A stretch of 64,000 nucleotides of DNA from Symplocastrum torsivum CPER-KK1 (lineage in GTDB: Bacteria > Cyanobacteriota > Cyanobacteriia > Cyanobacteriales > Coleofasciculaceae): positions 1 through 64,000 of the forward strand of contig JAHHIF010000019.1 of NCBI GenBank assembly GCA_019358875.1, read 5' to 3'. Both the position numbers and the translations under genes were made by a program. The notes under the pieces are model-generated. The model worked only from the letters and a program-made list of their open reading frames with translations, was not told where the DNA came from and searched no databases. Positions 43,467 to 52,424 of this stretch are shown here, in pieces. The stretch's first letter is position 1. Every line of letters begins with the position of its first letter.

Positions 43467-45425
43467 ATGCTGCCTACCGAAGGTAGACGAAGAGTTCAGA
43501 TTGAAGGAGTCTCCCCAGTAATTGATGGGGGTCGTTTTCCGATTAAGCGAACTATCGGTGAGAAAGTCCATGTTGAAGCCGATATGTTCTGCGATAGTCA
43601 CGATGCGATCGCAGGTGTCATTTTGTACCGTCCGGAAGCCTCCGAACAGTGGCGAGAAACACCCTTGTCTCCTTTAGTCAATGACCGTTGGCAAGGAGAA
43701 TTCACAGTTTCTGATAAGGGACGCTATCTCTACACCGTCATGGGCTGGGTTGACCATTTTAAGTCCTGGCGGCGAGACATGGCGAAGAAATTGGACGCAG
43801 GACAGGAAGTGTCAGTCGATTGGCTAATTGGAGCGGAACTGGTTGAACAAGCGAGTCAACGGGCATCGGGTGATGATGCCCAACAGTTGAAAGCTTGGGC
43901 ACAAAAACTTCGGGCTGGAGAAAAACAGAACTCTGCACTCCTACCAGACAATACACTGGCACAAGAATTAGTCGCCCTGGTAGACAAGTACCCCGACCGA
44001 GAACTCGCAACAACTTACGAAAAAACACTCCAGATTACCGTTGACCGAGAGAAAGCCCGCTTCAGCACTTGGTACGAAATGTTTCCACGCTCCTGTGGAG
44101 AACCTGGCAAGCATGGCACCTTCTCGGACTGCGAAGCCCGTCTGCCCTACATTGCTTCTATGGGCTTTGATGTTCTGTATCTCCCGCCAATCCACCCGAT
44201 TGGCATCACCTTCCGTAAAGGCAAAAATAACGTAACTAAAGCTGAGTTAGAAGATGTCGGTGTACCTTGGGGAATCGGTGGCCCAGAAGGCGGACACAAG
44301 GCGGTCAACCCAAAATTAGGCACCTTAGAGGACTTCCGCTCGTTTGTCTCCAAAGCGGCTGAGCATGGCATCGAAATCGCCTTAGACTTGGCTTACCAAT
44401 GCTCCCCCGACCACCCTTATGTGAAGGAACATCCCCAGTGGTTTAAGCACAGACCCGATGGGACAATCCAGTATGCCGAAAATCCCCCTAAAAAGTATCA
44501 AGATATTTACCCAATCGACTTTGAAACGGAAGACTGGCAGAACCTTTGGGAAGAACTAAAAAGCGTTGTACTGTTCTGGATTGACCAGGGAGTGCGTATC
44601 TTCCGGGTGGACAATCCTCATACTAAATCGTTTAATTTCTGGGAGTGGATGATTGGGGAAGTCAAGCAAGAGTATCCCGATATCATTTTCCTCTCTGAAT
44701 CCTTCACTCGCCCCAAAGTGATGTACCGCCTTGCAAAGCTAGGCTTTACCCACTCCTATACTTATTTCACCTGGCGCAATACACAGTGGGAGTTAACCGA
44801 GTACTTCAAGGAATTGACACAAACGGAAGTGTGCGAGTTCTTCCGACCGAATCTGTGGCCGAATACCCCAGATATTCTCCCTGAGTTTCTCCAACAGGGA
44901 GGGCAACCTGCTTTTAAGCTTAGGTTAGCTCTAGCCGCGACATTGGGAGCCAACTACGGCATTTACGGACCAGCTTATGAGGTTTGTGAAAACCGACCTC
45001 TGCGGGAGAAAAGTGAAGAATATCTGGATTCGGAAAAATACCAAATGCGGGTTTGGGACTTAGACAGTCCTTACAGCATCAAAGGTTGGATTTCACGGAT
45101 CAATCAGATCCGTCGAGATCATCCAGCCTTGCAGAGTGATAAAGGGCTGAGATTCCATCAGATCAGTAATGAGCAGATTATCTGCTACAGCAAGCAGACT
45201 GAGAACATGAGAGATCTGATGTTGATGGTTGTGAACCTCGATCCCCACTATACTCAGTCCGGTTGGCTTCATTTGCCCCTAGAGTCATTAGGACTCAAGC
45301 CTGACAAGCCCTATCAGTTGTTCGATTTGCTCAACGATGCCCAATATACGTGGTGGGGTGAGTCTAACTATGTGGAACTCAAGCCCCATGTAACTCCAGC
45401 TCATATCTTCGTGATCAGACAGTAA
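43467..45425 (+). CDS. glgE: Maltosyltransferase GlgE
   Basis: A 652-aa GH13_3 enzyme: alpha-1,4-glucan:maltose-1-phosphate maltosyltransferase, which adds maltosyl units from maltose-1-phosphate to glucan chains. The N-terminal domain (~1-115) is the family's beta-rich module (RVQIEGVSPVIDGGRFPIKR). A helical insert lies at ~120-190. Then the catalytic barrel: WYEMFPRS, GFDVLYLPPIHPIG, GGPEGGHKAVNP, nucleophile Asp in RIFRVDNPHTK, general acid Glu in IFLSESFTRP. C-terminal beta domain from ~580. Length matches bacterial GlgE (~650-700). Downstream treS-maltokinase and glgB genes supply its donor and branch its product. It runs as the first gene, but a 421-base gap separates it from treS. Confidence 0.95.
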   Translation: MLPTEGRRRVQIEGVSPVIDGGRFPIKRTIGEKVHVEADMFCDSHDAIAGVILYRPEASEQWRETPLSPLVNDRWQGEFTVSDKGRYLYTVMGWVDHFKSWRRDMAKKLDAGQEVSVDWLIGAELVEQASQRASGDDAQQLKAWAQKLRAGEKQNSALLPDNTLAQELVALVDKYPDRELATTYEKTLQITVDREKARFSTWYEMFPRSCGEPGKHGTFSDCEARLPYIASMGFDVLYLPPIHPIGITFRKGKNNVTKAELEDVGVPWGIGGPEGGHKAVNPKLGTLEDFRSFVSKAAEHGIEIALDLAYQCSPDHPYVKEHPQWFKHRPDGTIQYAENPPKKYQDIYPIDFETEDWQNLWEELKSVVLFWIDQGVRIFRVDNPHTKSFNFWEWMIGEVKQEYPDIIFLSESFTRPKVMYRLAKLGFTHSYTYFTWRNTQWELTEYFKELTQTEVCEFFRPNLWPNTPDILPEFLQQGGQPAFKLRLALAATLGANYGIYGPAYEVCENRPLREKSEEYLDSEKYQMRVWDLDSPYSIKGWISRINQIRRDHPALQSDKGLRFHQISNEQIICYSKQTENMRDLMLMVVNLDPHYTQSGWLHLPLESLGLKPDKPYQLFDLLNDAQYTWWGESNYVELKPHVTPAHIFVIRQ

Positions 45426-45846
45426 CGACTAGCTCTTGGGTCGCACTCCTCTCTTCCTAAAGGAATAGGTTTGTCGCTAATACATAGACCTATCCCTTGC
45501 AATTCAGCCAAGAGCTTGTCTGACGAAGGATGCAAGTTTTGATTTTAGCGAGTGTCAACTAATCTCTTGAATAAGCCCGAATAACCCTTGGAAAAGTAGG
45601 TTGGAGTGCTTTGATACCGGAAAGTTACAACCGTTGAAATTGTTTTTAGTTAGATGTCCATGACCAGTTGCTCACTAACGTTGCGATGAAAATCCCTCCC
45701 CCCTACCACCTACAACCTAACCCCTAACACCTATTTCCAAGATTAGGTTCTCAGTCTAAATAATTACTTCTATTGACAGTTGGACAAATGAACCTAGCCA
45801 GTGCAATATACCCCTGAATCTAAAACTTAAAATCTAAAAACTATCC
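45426..45846. other. Spacer between glgE and treS
   Basis: A 421-bp gap in the glucan cluster, without an ORF or clear terminator. It contains a ccccctaccacctacaacctaacccc run at ~45700-45730, the same family as near 43235. Size suggests that treS has its own promoter. Confidence 0.45.
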
Positions 45847-48800
45847 ATGCAAAATCATCACTCGATATTGAATGATGACCCTTTATGGTTCAAGGATGCC
45901 ATCATTTATGAGGTACCAATTCGTGCCTTTGCTGATAGTAATGATGATGGTATTGGTGACTTTCGGGGTCTGACAGAAAAGCTGGATTACCTGAAAGATT
46001 TAGGCATCACTGCAATTTGGGTATTACCATTCTTCCCTAGCCCATTGCGGGATGATGGTTACGATATTGCTGATTACACGAGTATTAACCCGATCTATGG
46101 CAATTTAGAAGATTTCCAAGACCTTTTAGATGCTGCTCATCAACGAGGTATTCGGGTAATTATTGAGTTAATTATTAACCACACGTCTGACCAACATCCT
46201 TGGTTTCAGCGAGCACGCAGAGCACCTAAGGGCAGTAAGGAGCGAGATTTTTATGTCTGGAGTGACACGCCCGAAAAATACCAAGACGCACGGATTATCT
46301 TCCAAGATTTTGAAACCTCTAATTGGTCTTGGGACCCGCTTACCAAAGCCTATTACTGGCATCGCTTCTACTCACATCAGCCAGATTTAAATTATGAAAG
46401 TCCTGCGGTGCGCCAAGCTGTCTTTGATGTCCTCGATTTCTGGTTGGGGATGGGAGTGGATGGGCTACGCATGGATGCAGTGCCCTATCTATATGAGGAG
46501 GAAGGGACGAACTGCGAAAATTTGCCAGCGACTCATGATTTCTTGAAGCAGCTACGCAAGCACGTAGACGAAAAGTACCCCAATCGGATGCTTCTGGCTG
46601 AGGCGAATCAATGGCCAGAGGATGCGGTTCAATATTATGCCGCTGGGGATGAATGTCACATGAACTTTCATTTCCCCTTGATGCCGCGCTTGTTCATGTC
46701 GTTGCAGATGGAGGATAGCTTCCCAATTATTGATATTCTTCAGCAGACTCCTGCAATTCCCGATAACTGCCAGTGGGCATTGTTCCTCCGCAACCATGAT
46801 GAATTGACTCTGGAAATGGTGAGCGATGAAGACCGAGACTATATGTATCGGGTTTATGCTCAAGATCTTCAGGCAAGAATTAACTTGGGTATCCGTCGCC
46901 GTTTGGCTCCGTTGATGGGGAATAACCGCCGCCGGATTGAATTAATGAATGCTCTATTGCTCTCTTTCCCAGGTACTCCGGTGTTGTACTACGGGGATGA
47001 GATCGGGATGGGAGACAACATTTATTTAGGCGATCGCAATGGTGTCCGGACTCCCATGCAGTGGAGTGGCGATCGCAACGCCGGCTTTAGTCGCACGAAT
47101 CCCCAAAAGCTGTATGCACCGCCAACTGTTGACCCAGAGTATCACTACGAATCGATCAACGTTGAAACCCAACGCGCTAACCCGCAGTCTCTCTGGTGGT
47201 GGATGAAACGCCTGATTGCAACCAGGGAACGTTATCAAGCCTTTGGTCGTGGAACATTTGAGTTTCTCTATCCAGAAAACCGCAAAGTCTTGGCTTTTCT
47301 TCGTTCCTACAATGGTGAAAATATCCTGGTCGTAGTGAATTTGTCGCGCTTTGTCCAAACGGTGGAATTGGACTTATCGGCATTCCGAGGCATGGTGCCG
47401 ATTGAAATTTTTGGTCGTACCGAGTTCCCGGCTGTTGGTGAGTCGCCATACTTCCTCAGCCTTAGCCCCCATGCATTCTACTGGTTTACCTTAGAGTTGC
47501 AAGAGGAAGCTTCGCCGCTACGCAGACCACAAGCCCAACTGCCGAATCTGGTTATCAGTGGTCAATGGCAGAATGTGTTTGCCAGTGAATCAAGAACAAC
47601 ACTCGCTGGAGTTTTGCCGGGATATCTCTCTACCCGTCGTTGGTTTGGTGGTAAAGCCCGGACAATTCAAACGACGCAAATCACTGAGGTAGTGCCAGTC
47701 CCGTACCGAGACAGTGAGGCTTATATCATTTGGCTACAGGTGGATTATACAGAAGGATTGCCTGAAACGTATATCCTGCCAATTGCCTATGTTAGCGTTA
47801 GTGATTCCGCAAAAGAGCAAGAGAGTGGTGGTAGTGAGCGTGATGGAAGTCATTACGATCAAGCGATCGCGCAACTTAAGGTTCAGGGAACCAATGAAGT
47901 TGGGCTGTTGGTAGATGCTTTAGCTGACAAAGACTTCTTGGCCTTCCCCTTGGAAGCGATCGCATCAGCACGTCGCTACAAGGGAAGTGCTGGTGAACTC
48001 CTCGCCACGACAACTGATGTCATCGCGCAATTCCCCATAGAATCCTTAGAGCTTGAACCTCGCTTGCTCAAAGGAGAACAAAGCAATACATCAGTAGTTT
48101 ACGGCGAAAAGCTCATCCTCAAACTCTTCCGTAAAGTTGAGGAAGGACTCAACCCAGACTTGGAAATTGGGCGCTTCTTGACTGGGAAAAAACTCACCCA
48201 ACACTTTGCCTCTGTCGCTGGGGCATTGGAGTACCGTAGCCCAGGAAGCCAACCTGTGACGCTTGGGATATTACAAGAGTTTGTCCCAGATACCAGAGAT
48301 GCTTGGTCTTATACACTGGATGGTTTACGCGACTATTTCGAGCAAGTGCTGGTTAGGCAAATTGATATCAATCAAGTAGAACTGCCATCCAACGCCCTCG
48401 TCTCTGATTTGTCAGTTGGTATTCCCGATCTAGCGAAGGAAATTATTGGTTCTTACTTAGCCAGTAGTGAACTTTTAGGTCAGCGCACCGCTGAACTGCA
48501 CTTGGCATTAGCGTCTGATTCAGAAAATCCTGATTTTGCCCCGGAAGGCTTTACGTCGTTCTACCAGCGATCAATCTATCAGTACATGCGTAACTTGGCA
48601 GGGCGCAGCTTACTGTTGCTGAAAAAGCGACTTTCACAACTGCCACCAGAAACACAACACTTGGGGCAGACTGTCCTTAACCGTCAGGAACAACTGATGG
48701 ATCGCTTTGGGTCAATCTTGAACCTAAAGATTACAGGTCAACGAACCCGTAATCACGGAGACTACCATCTGGGGCAAGTTCTCTACACGGGTAAAGACTT

Positions 48801-49212
48801 CATCATCATTGATTTTGAAGGAGAACCCGCCCGCCCGATGAGTGAACGGCGGATGAAGCGGAGTCCTCTGCGAGATGTCGCCGGGATGCTGCAATCCTTC
48901 AACTACGCGGTAAACCAGGCACTCCGCAATGAAGTCGATAGTGGGATGATTCGTCCTGAAAGTCTCCCAACTATGGAGCAATGGGCGCAGTTTTGGTATG
49001 GCTGGGTTGCCAGTGCTTTCCTCAATAGCTATCTACTCACAGCCGCAGAAGCGACTTTCTTACCGAAGTCTTCGCAAGAACTGCAAGTGCTGCTAGATGC
49101 TTATCTGTTGGAAAAAGCCGTTTATGAGTTGGGTTACGAACTTAACAATCGCCCTGATTGGGCAGAAATCCCACTTCAACGGATTCTCCAATTGCTGGAA
49201 TTTTCAGATTAA
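45847..49212 (+). CDS. treS: Trehalose synthase-maltokinase fusion
   Basis: A 1121-aa bifunctional enzyme. Residues ~10-555 are TreS (GH13_16), which isomerises trehalose and maltose: WFKDAIIYEVPIRAFADSNDDGIGDF, nucleophile in GLRMDAVPYLYEEEGTNCENLP, acid Glu in LLAEANQWP, and LRNHDELTLEM. Residues ~575-1121 are a maltokinase (Mak/Pep2): the N-lobe carries RRWFGGKAR, and the kinase site NHGDYHLGQVLY with IIDFEGEPARP gives the catalytic Asp residues. Together they turn trehalose into maltose and then maltose-1-phosphate, the GlgE donor. Fusion of the two is common in bacteria that use this route. It is 75 bases upstream of glgB. Confidence 0.95.
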   Translation: MQNHHSILNDDPLWFKDAIIYEVPIRAFADSNDDGIGDFRGLTEKLDYLKDLGITAIWVLPFFPSPLRDDGYDIADYTSINPIYGNLEDFQDLLDAAHQRGIRVIIELIINHTSDQHPWFQRARRAPKGSKERDFYVWSDTPEKYQDARIIFQDFETSNWSWDPLTKAYYWHRFYSHQPDLNYESPAVRQAVFDVLDFWLGMGVDGLRMDAVPYLYEEEGTNCENLPATHDFLKQLRKHVDEKYPNRMLLAEANQWPEDAVQYYAAGDECHMNFHFPLMPRLFMSLQMEDSFPIIDILQQTPAIPDNCQWALFLRNHDELTLEMVSDEDRDYMYRVYAQDLQARINLGIRRRLAPLMGNNRRRIELMNALLLSFPGTPVLYYGDEIGMGDNIYLGDRNGVRTPMQWSGDRNAGFSRTNPQKLYAPPTVDPEYHYESINVETQRANPQSLWWWMKRLIATRERYQAFGRGTFEFLYPENRKVLAFLRSYNGENILVVVNLSRFVQTVELDLSAFRGMVPIEIFGRTEFPAVGESPYFLSLSPHAFYWFTLELQEEASPLRRPQAQLPNLVISGQWQNVFASESRTTLAGVLPGYLSTRRWFGGKARTIQTTQITEVVPVPYRDSEAYIIWLQVDYTEGLPETYILPIAYVSVSDSAKEQESGGSERDGSHYDQAIAQLKVQGTNEVGLLVDALADKDFLAFPLEAIASARRYKGSAGELLATTTDVIAQFPIESLELEPRLLKGEQSNTSVVYGEKLILKLFRKVEEGLNPDLEIGRFLTGKKLTQHFASVAGALEYRSPGSQPVTLGILQEFVPDTRDAWSYTLDGLRDYFEQVLVRQIDINQVELPSNALVSDLSVGIPDLAKEIIGSYLASSELLGQRTAELHLALASDSENPDFAPEGFTSFYQRSIYQYMRNLAGRSLLLLKKRLSQLPPETQHLGQTVLNRQEQLMDRFGSILNLKITGQRTRNHGDYHLGQVLYTGKDFIIIDFEGEPARPMSERRMKRSPLRDVAGMLQSFNYAVNQALRNEVDSGMIRPESLPTMEQWAQFWYGWVASAFLNSYLLTAAEATFLPKSSQELQVLLDAYLLEKAVYELGYELNNRPDWAEIPLQRILQLLEFSD

Positions 49213-49287
49213 GAAGCTATCAGCTATCAGCTTTTAAAGACTATCCCTAGCTGAAAGCTAACCGCTAAAACAAGGAGGAAATAAATC

Positions 49288-51273
49288 ATGGTTACGACTC
49301 AATCAGCAGTTAGTACTAATGTGACGCTGCTCACCGAGGACGACCTCTACCTATTTAATGAGGGGTCTCACTTTAACTTGTATGAAAAGCTAGGTTCTCA
49401 CCAGCTAACACACAATGGGGTTGAAGGAACTTACTTTGCTGTCTGGGCACCCAACGCCGCTTATGTCTCTGTCAAAGGTGACTTTAATGGCTGGAATCGA
49501 GATAGCCACCCCTTAACGGCTAGAGGCTATACCGGAATCTGGGAAGGTTTTATTCCTGGGATTAGCAAAGGTGTTATTTACAAGTACCACATCGTTTCCC
49601 ACGGGGGTTATGAGGTAGAGAAAGCTGACCCCGTTGCACTGGCGTATGAGGTGCCGCCCAAAACCGCTTCTGTGGTTTGGGACACTGAGTATACCTGGAA
49701 TGATTCCGAGTGGATGAACAAGCGCCAGAAGCATAACGCTCTGGATGCTCCAATTGCAATTTACGAAGTCCATACAGGCTCATGGATGCGAGTCCCTGAA
49801 GACGGCAATCGTTCTCTTAGCTACCGAGAACTTGCGCCGAAGCTGACTGAATATGTGCAGCAGATGGGTTATACCCATGTTGAGTTTCTGCCAATTACGG
49901 AACATCCTTTCTTTGGTTCTTGGGGTTATCAAACTACAGGCTTCTTTGCCCCGACTAGCCGTTACGGAACGCCTCAAGATTTCATGTATTTGGTGGACTA
50001 CCTGCACCAGCATGATATTGGTGTGATTTTGGATTGGGTGCCGTCTCACTTCCCTACTGATGAGCATGGACTCTCCTACTTTGACGGGACACATCTTTAC
50101 GAACACGCTGATCCACGTCAGGGTTACCATCCTGACTGGGGTAGTTTGATCTTTAACTATGGACGCAATGAAGTTAGCAGTTTTATCATCAGTAGTGCGT
50201 TCTTTTGGTTAGAGAAATGCCATATTGACGGGTTGCGGGTGGACGCGGTGGCTTCTATGCTTTATCTGGACTACTCCCGTAAGCAAGGGGAATGGATACC
50301 GAATCAACATGGCAGTAATGAGAATCTAGAAGCGATCGCATTCTTACGTCGTTTCAATGAAGCTGTTTACCAGCGCTTCCCTGATACCGTCACGATTGCT
50401 GAGGAGTCTACATCCTGGTCGATGGTATCTCGCCCAACCTTCTTAGGTGGTTTAGGCTTCGGAATGAAGTGGGACATGGGTTGGATGCATGACACGCTCA
50501 ACTACATGAGCAATGACCCAATTCACCGGAAATACCATCACAATTCCTTGACTTTCCGAATGCTGTATGCATTTAATGAAAATTTTGTCTTACCGCTGTC
50601 CCATGATGAAGTGGTGCATGGCAAGGGTTCATTGATTGACAAAATGCCGGGAGACTACTGGCAGAAGTTTGCCAATTTGCGATCGCTTTTTGGCTATATG
50701 TACGCTCAATCTGCGAAGAAGCTGCTATTTATGGGCGGCGAGTTTGGGCAATGGCAGGAGTGGAAACACGACAGTAGCTTAGACTGGCATCTGTTGGAGA
50801 ATCCCATGCATGAAGGTTTACGAAAATGGGTAGCTGACCTGAATCGCACTTATCGACAAGAAAGCGCACTTCACGAACTCGACTTCGACCCCTCCGGGTT
50901 TGAGTGGATTGATTGCAACGATTCCCAAAACAGCACCATCAGCTTAATTCGCAAAGGCAGCATTCAGGTGTCAGGGGTTAAGGGTGAGATATCGCCAACT
51001 CGCCTAGAACCTGAAGCCTGGAACCCAAATCCTACAGGAACAGTGCTGATAATCTGCAACTTTACTCCCTTACCTCGCTTCAACTACCGAGTCGGTGTTC
51101 CTGCTGCTGGCTTCTGGCAAGAATTGCTCAACAGCGATGCCTCTGAATACGGTGGTAGTGGCTTGGGTAATTTAGGTGGAGTACAAGCTGAGGAAATCCC
51201 CTATCACGGGCGCCCTTATTCACTGAATATTACCCTGCCACCATTAGCGGTTGCCTTCTTCAAGCTCACCTAA
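49288..51273 (+). CDS. glgB: 1,4-alpha-glucan branching enzyme
   Basis: A 661-aa GH13_9 branching enzyme that cuts alpha-1,4 chains and rejoins them by alpha-1,6 bonds. CBM48 module at ~35-130 (YFAVWAPNAAYVSVKGDFNGW), catalytic barrel with GYTHVEFLPITEHPFFGSWG, DWVPSHFPTDEHGLSYFDG, nucleophile in DGLRVDAVASMLYLDYSR, acid Glu in TIAEESTSWSMVSRP, LPLSHDEVVHGKGS, then a C-terminal beta domain. It lacks the additional N-terminal module that makes many GlgB proteins ~730-770 aa, so it is the short type and perhaps specialised for GlgE-made glucan. The start has a strong AAGGAGG 11 bases upstream. A strong terminator follows. Confidence 0.95.
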   Translation: MVTTQSAVSTNVTLLTEDDLYLFNEGSHFNLYEKLGSHQLTHNGVEGTYFAVWAPNAAYVSVKGDFNGWNRDSHPLTARGYTGIWEGFIPGISKGVIYKYHIVSHGGYEVEKADPVALAYEVPPKTASVVWDTEYTWNDSEWMNKRQKHNALDAPIAIYEVHTGSWMRVPEDGNRSLSYRELAPKLTEYVQQMGYTHVEFLPITEHPFFGSWGYQTTGFFAPTSRYGTPQDFMYLVDYLHQHDIGVILDWVPSHFPTDEHGLSYFDGTHLYEHADPRQGYHPDWGSLIFNYGRNEVSSFIISSAFFWLEKCHIDGLRVDAVASMLYLDYSRKQGEWIPNQHGSNENLEAIAFLRRFNEAVYQRFPDTVTIAEESTSWSMVSRPTFLGGLGFGMKWDMGWMHDTLNYMSNDPIHRKYHHNSLTFRMLYAFNENFVLPLSHDEVVHGKGSLIDKMPGDYWQKFANLRSLFGYMYAQSAKKLLFMGGEFGQWQEWKHDSSLDWHLLENPMHEGLRKWVADLNRTYRQESALHELDFDPSGFEWIDCNDSQNSTISLIRKGSIQVSGVKGEISPTRLEPEAWNPNPTGTVLIICNFTPLPRFNYRVGVPAAGFWQELLNSDASEYGGSGLGNLGGVQAEEIPYHGRPYSLNITLPPLAVAFFKLT

Positions 51274-51295
51274 GCGCTGTTTAATTAGCTAATAC

Positions 51296-51327
51296 CCCCG
51301 TTAACTCTACTAGGGTTAACGGGGTTT
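51296..51327 (+). terminator. Strong terminator after glgB
   Basis: CCCCGTTAAC (51296-51305), 9-base loop, GTTAACGGGG (51315-51324), then TTT. It is a 10-bp perfect stem with a short U-run, 22 bases after the glgB stop, closing the glucan cluster. Confidence 0.8.
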
Positions 51328-51416
51328 CTCAAATTGCCCCCCTATCTCCCAACTTTGGGGGAACCGGAGTTTATAGCGTTTCTCTATTTGCTGAGGTACA
51401 AAGTAGTTGGCTTTCA

Positions 51417-51451
51417 GGCAGAAGGCAGAAGGCAGAGGGCAAAGGGCAGAA
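51417..51451. repeat. Heptamer tandem repeat (ggcagaa x5)
   Basis: Five consecutive 7-base units, ggcagaa, ggcagaa, ggcagag, ggcaaag, ggcagaa. Such short tandem heptamers (STRR) are a known feature of filamentous cyanobacterial spacers. Not coding. Confidence 0.85.
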
Positions 51452-51486
51452 GTTGAGTGTACTCCACTTATTTGAGAACTGCAATA

Positions 51487-51530
51487 AAGTCCCCAGAATT
51501 AGGGGATTTAGGGGGCGAATAAGACCTTAT
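51487..51530. repeat. ccccagaattagggg-type interspersed repeat
   Basis: gtccccagaattaggggatttaggggg at ~51488-51514 is a quasi-palindrome with an extra G-run, a type widely scattered in cyanobacterial genomes. A related cccaactttgggggaac phrase lies at ~51346. It lies just past the stop of the small coiled-coil gene. Confidence 0.5.
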
Positions 51531-51537
51531 TGTTAGA

Positions 51538-51774
51538 TTAAACTTCATTCCTAACCTCTTGGAGCCTATATTCAAGCTCGCTACGTTTACGCTGAACCTG
51601 AACCTGTTCAGCTTTGACTTCTTCTGAAGCATGATGAATCTTACTATGCTCAGCTTCTAGCTCCTCTTGTTTAGCTTCTAGCTCCTCTTGTTTAGCTTCA
51701 ACCTCCTCAACTTCAGTTTTGAGCTTAGCCGCAAGTTTGCTAATAGGGATTGATTGATCATTGTCCTGATTCAT
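51538..51774 (-). CDS. Small coiled-coil protein (78 aa)
   Basis: Highly charged Glu/Lys/Gln-rich protein, almost wholly a predicted coiled coil from ~12 to 75. It contains two exact copies of a 7-residue unit (EELEAKQ/EELEAEH region) encoded by a 21-bp tandem repeat (gcttctagctcctcttgttta twice at ~51652-51694). No membrane segment or known motif. The function is not known; such proteins can vary in length by slippage of the 21-bp unit. Confidence 0.6.
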   Translation of the reverse strand: MNQDNDQSIPISKLAAKLKTEVEEVEAKQEELEAKQEELEAEHSKIHHASEEVKAEQVQVQRKRSELEYRLQEVRNEV

Positions 51775-52024
51775 ATCTCAAATCCTTGGTTATATTAAAA
51801 AAGCTATATTCAACTTAAATAATAAACCAGATAGTTTTTGTAAAAACTGTAGTATTTAAGTTTGATATCTTTCTTGAAAGAAGTTAGTTTTAATTAACAA
51901 AAATAGAAAACTATGAACACTCTTGAAACCCACTCTTACAAAAATTAGAAGATTGAAATCTACCAAAACTAATCCGGTAGTTTTGGATATCACTGCTACG
52001 ACTCAAACAACGATTTGTAATATG

Positions 52025-52144
52025 TTAAAAGTTTAAATAATTGAACAGGGCAAAAAGATAACCTACATGAATTAAACCGATGCCAAGAACAGCACAAAAG
52101 ACTAGAAGAAGAAGCCGATAGACCGCATAGGGTTGAGAAACCAT
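52025..52144 (-). CDS. 39-aa single-span membrane protein
   Basis: A short open frame with a clear ribosome-binding site (TAGGAG, 10 bases before the ATG at 52144). The product has a short polar start with basic residue (MVSQPYAVYR), a ~24-residue hydrophobic helix (LLLLVFCAVLGIGLIHVGYL) and a brief end (FNYLNF). Size and topology resemble small subunits of photosynthetic or NDH membrane complexes, but I cannot match it to a named one. The surrounding spacer is otherwise non-coding, which supports a real gene. It reads toward the coiled-coil gene 250 bases on. Confidence 0.5.
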   Translation of the reverse strand: MVSQPYAVYRLLLLVFCAVLGIGLIHVGYLFALFNYLNF

Positions 52145-52360
52145 AAGTATATACTCCTAGAAGTTTATGGTTTCATGCTCCCTATAAACATCATTTAAAG
52201 CCTCTTCCTTTAGTTCAAATCTATAAGTAGGGAAGAGGTAGGACTCAGTATTCAGAAGTACTCCTAAGGGTTATCTTTCTAAGGAAATAGAACTTAACAT
52301 AACTTCAATGGTTAGAGGTAAAAACACTCAAAATGCTAAGAAGTTTCTATCAGAAGTTCA

Positions 52361-52391
52361 GATTCCCGACTTCTTTGAGAAGTCGGGAATC
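52361..52391. repeat. 13-bp-stem hairpin (gattcccgacttc)
   Basis: GATTCCCGACTTC pairs perfectly with GAAGTCGGGAATC around TTTGA. It lies 34 bases beyond the stop of the minus-strand flavoprotein gene and could act as its terminator, although no U-run follows. Sequences of this kind recur in many cyanobacterial genomes as interspersed palindromes. Confidence 0.7.
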
Positions 52392-52424
52392 TCGCGTTCA
52401 ATGGTGTGCGCCATCCCTTGAAGC

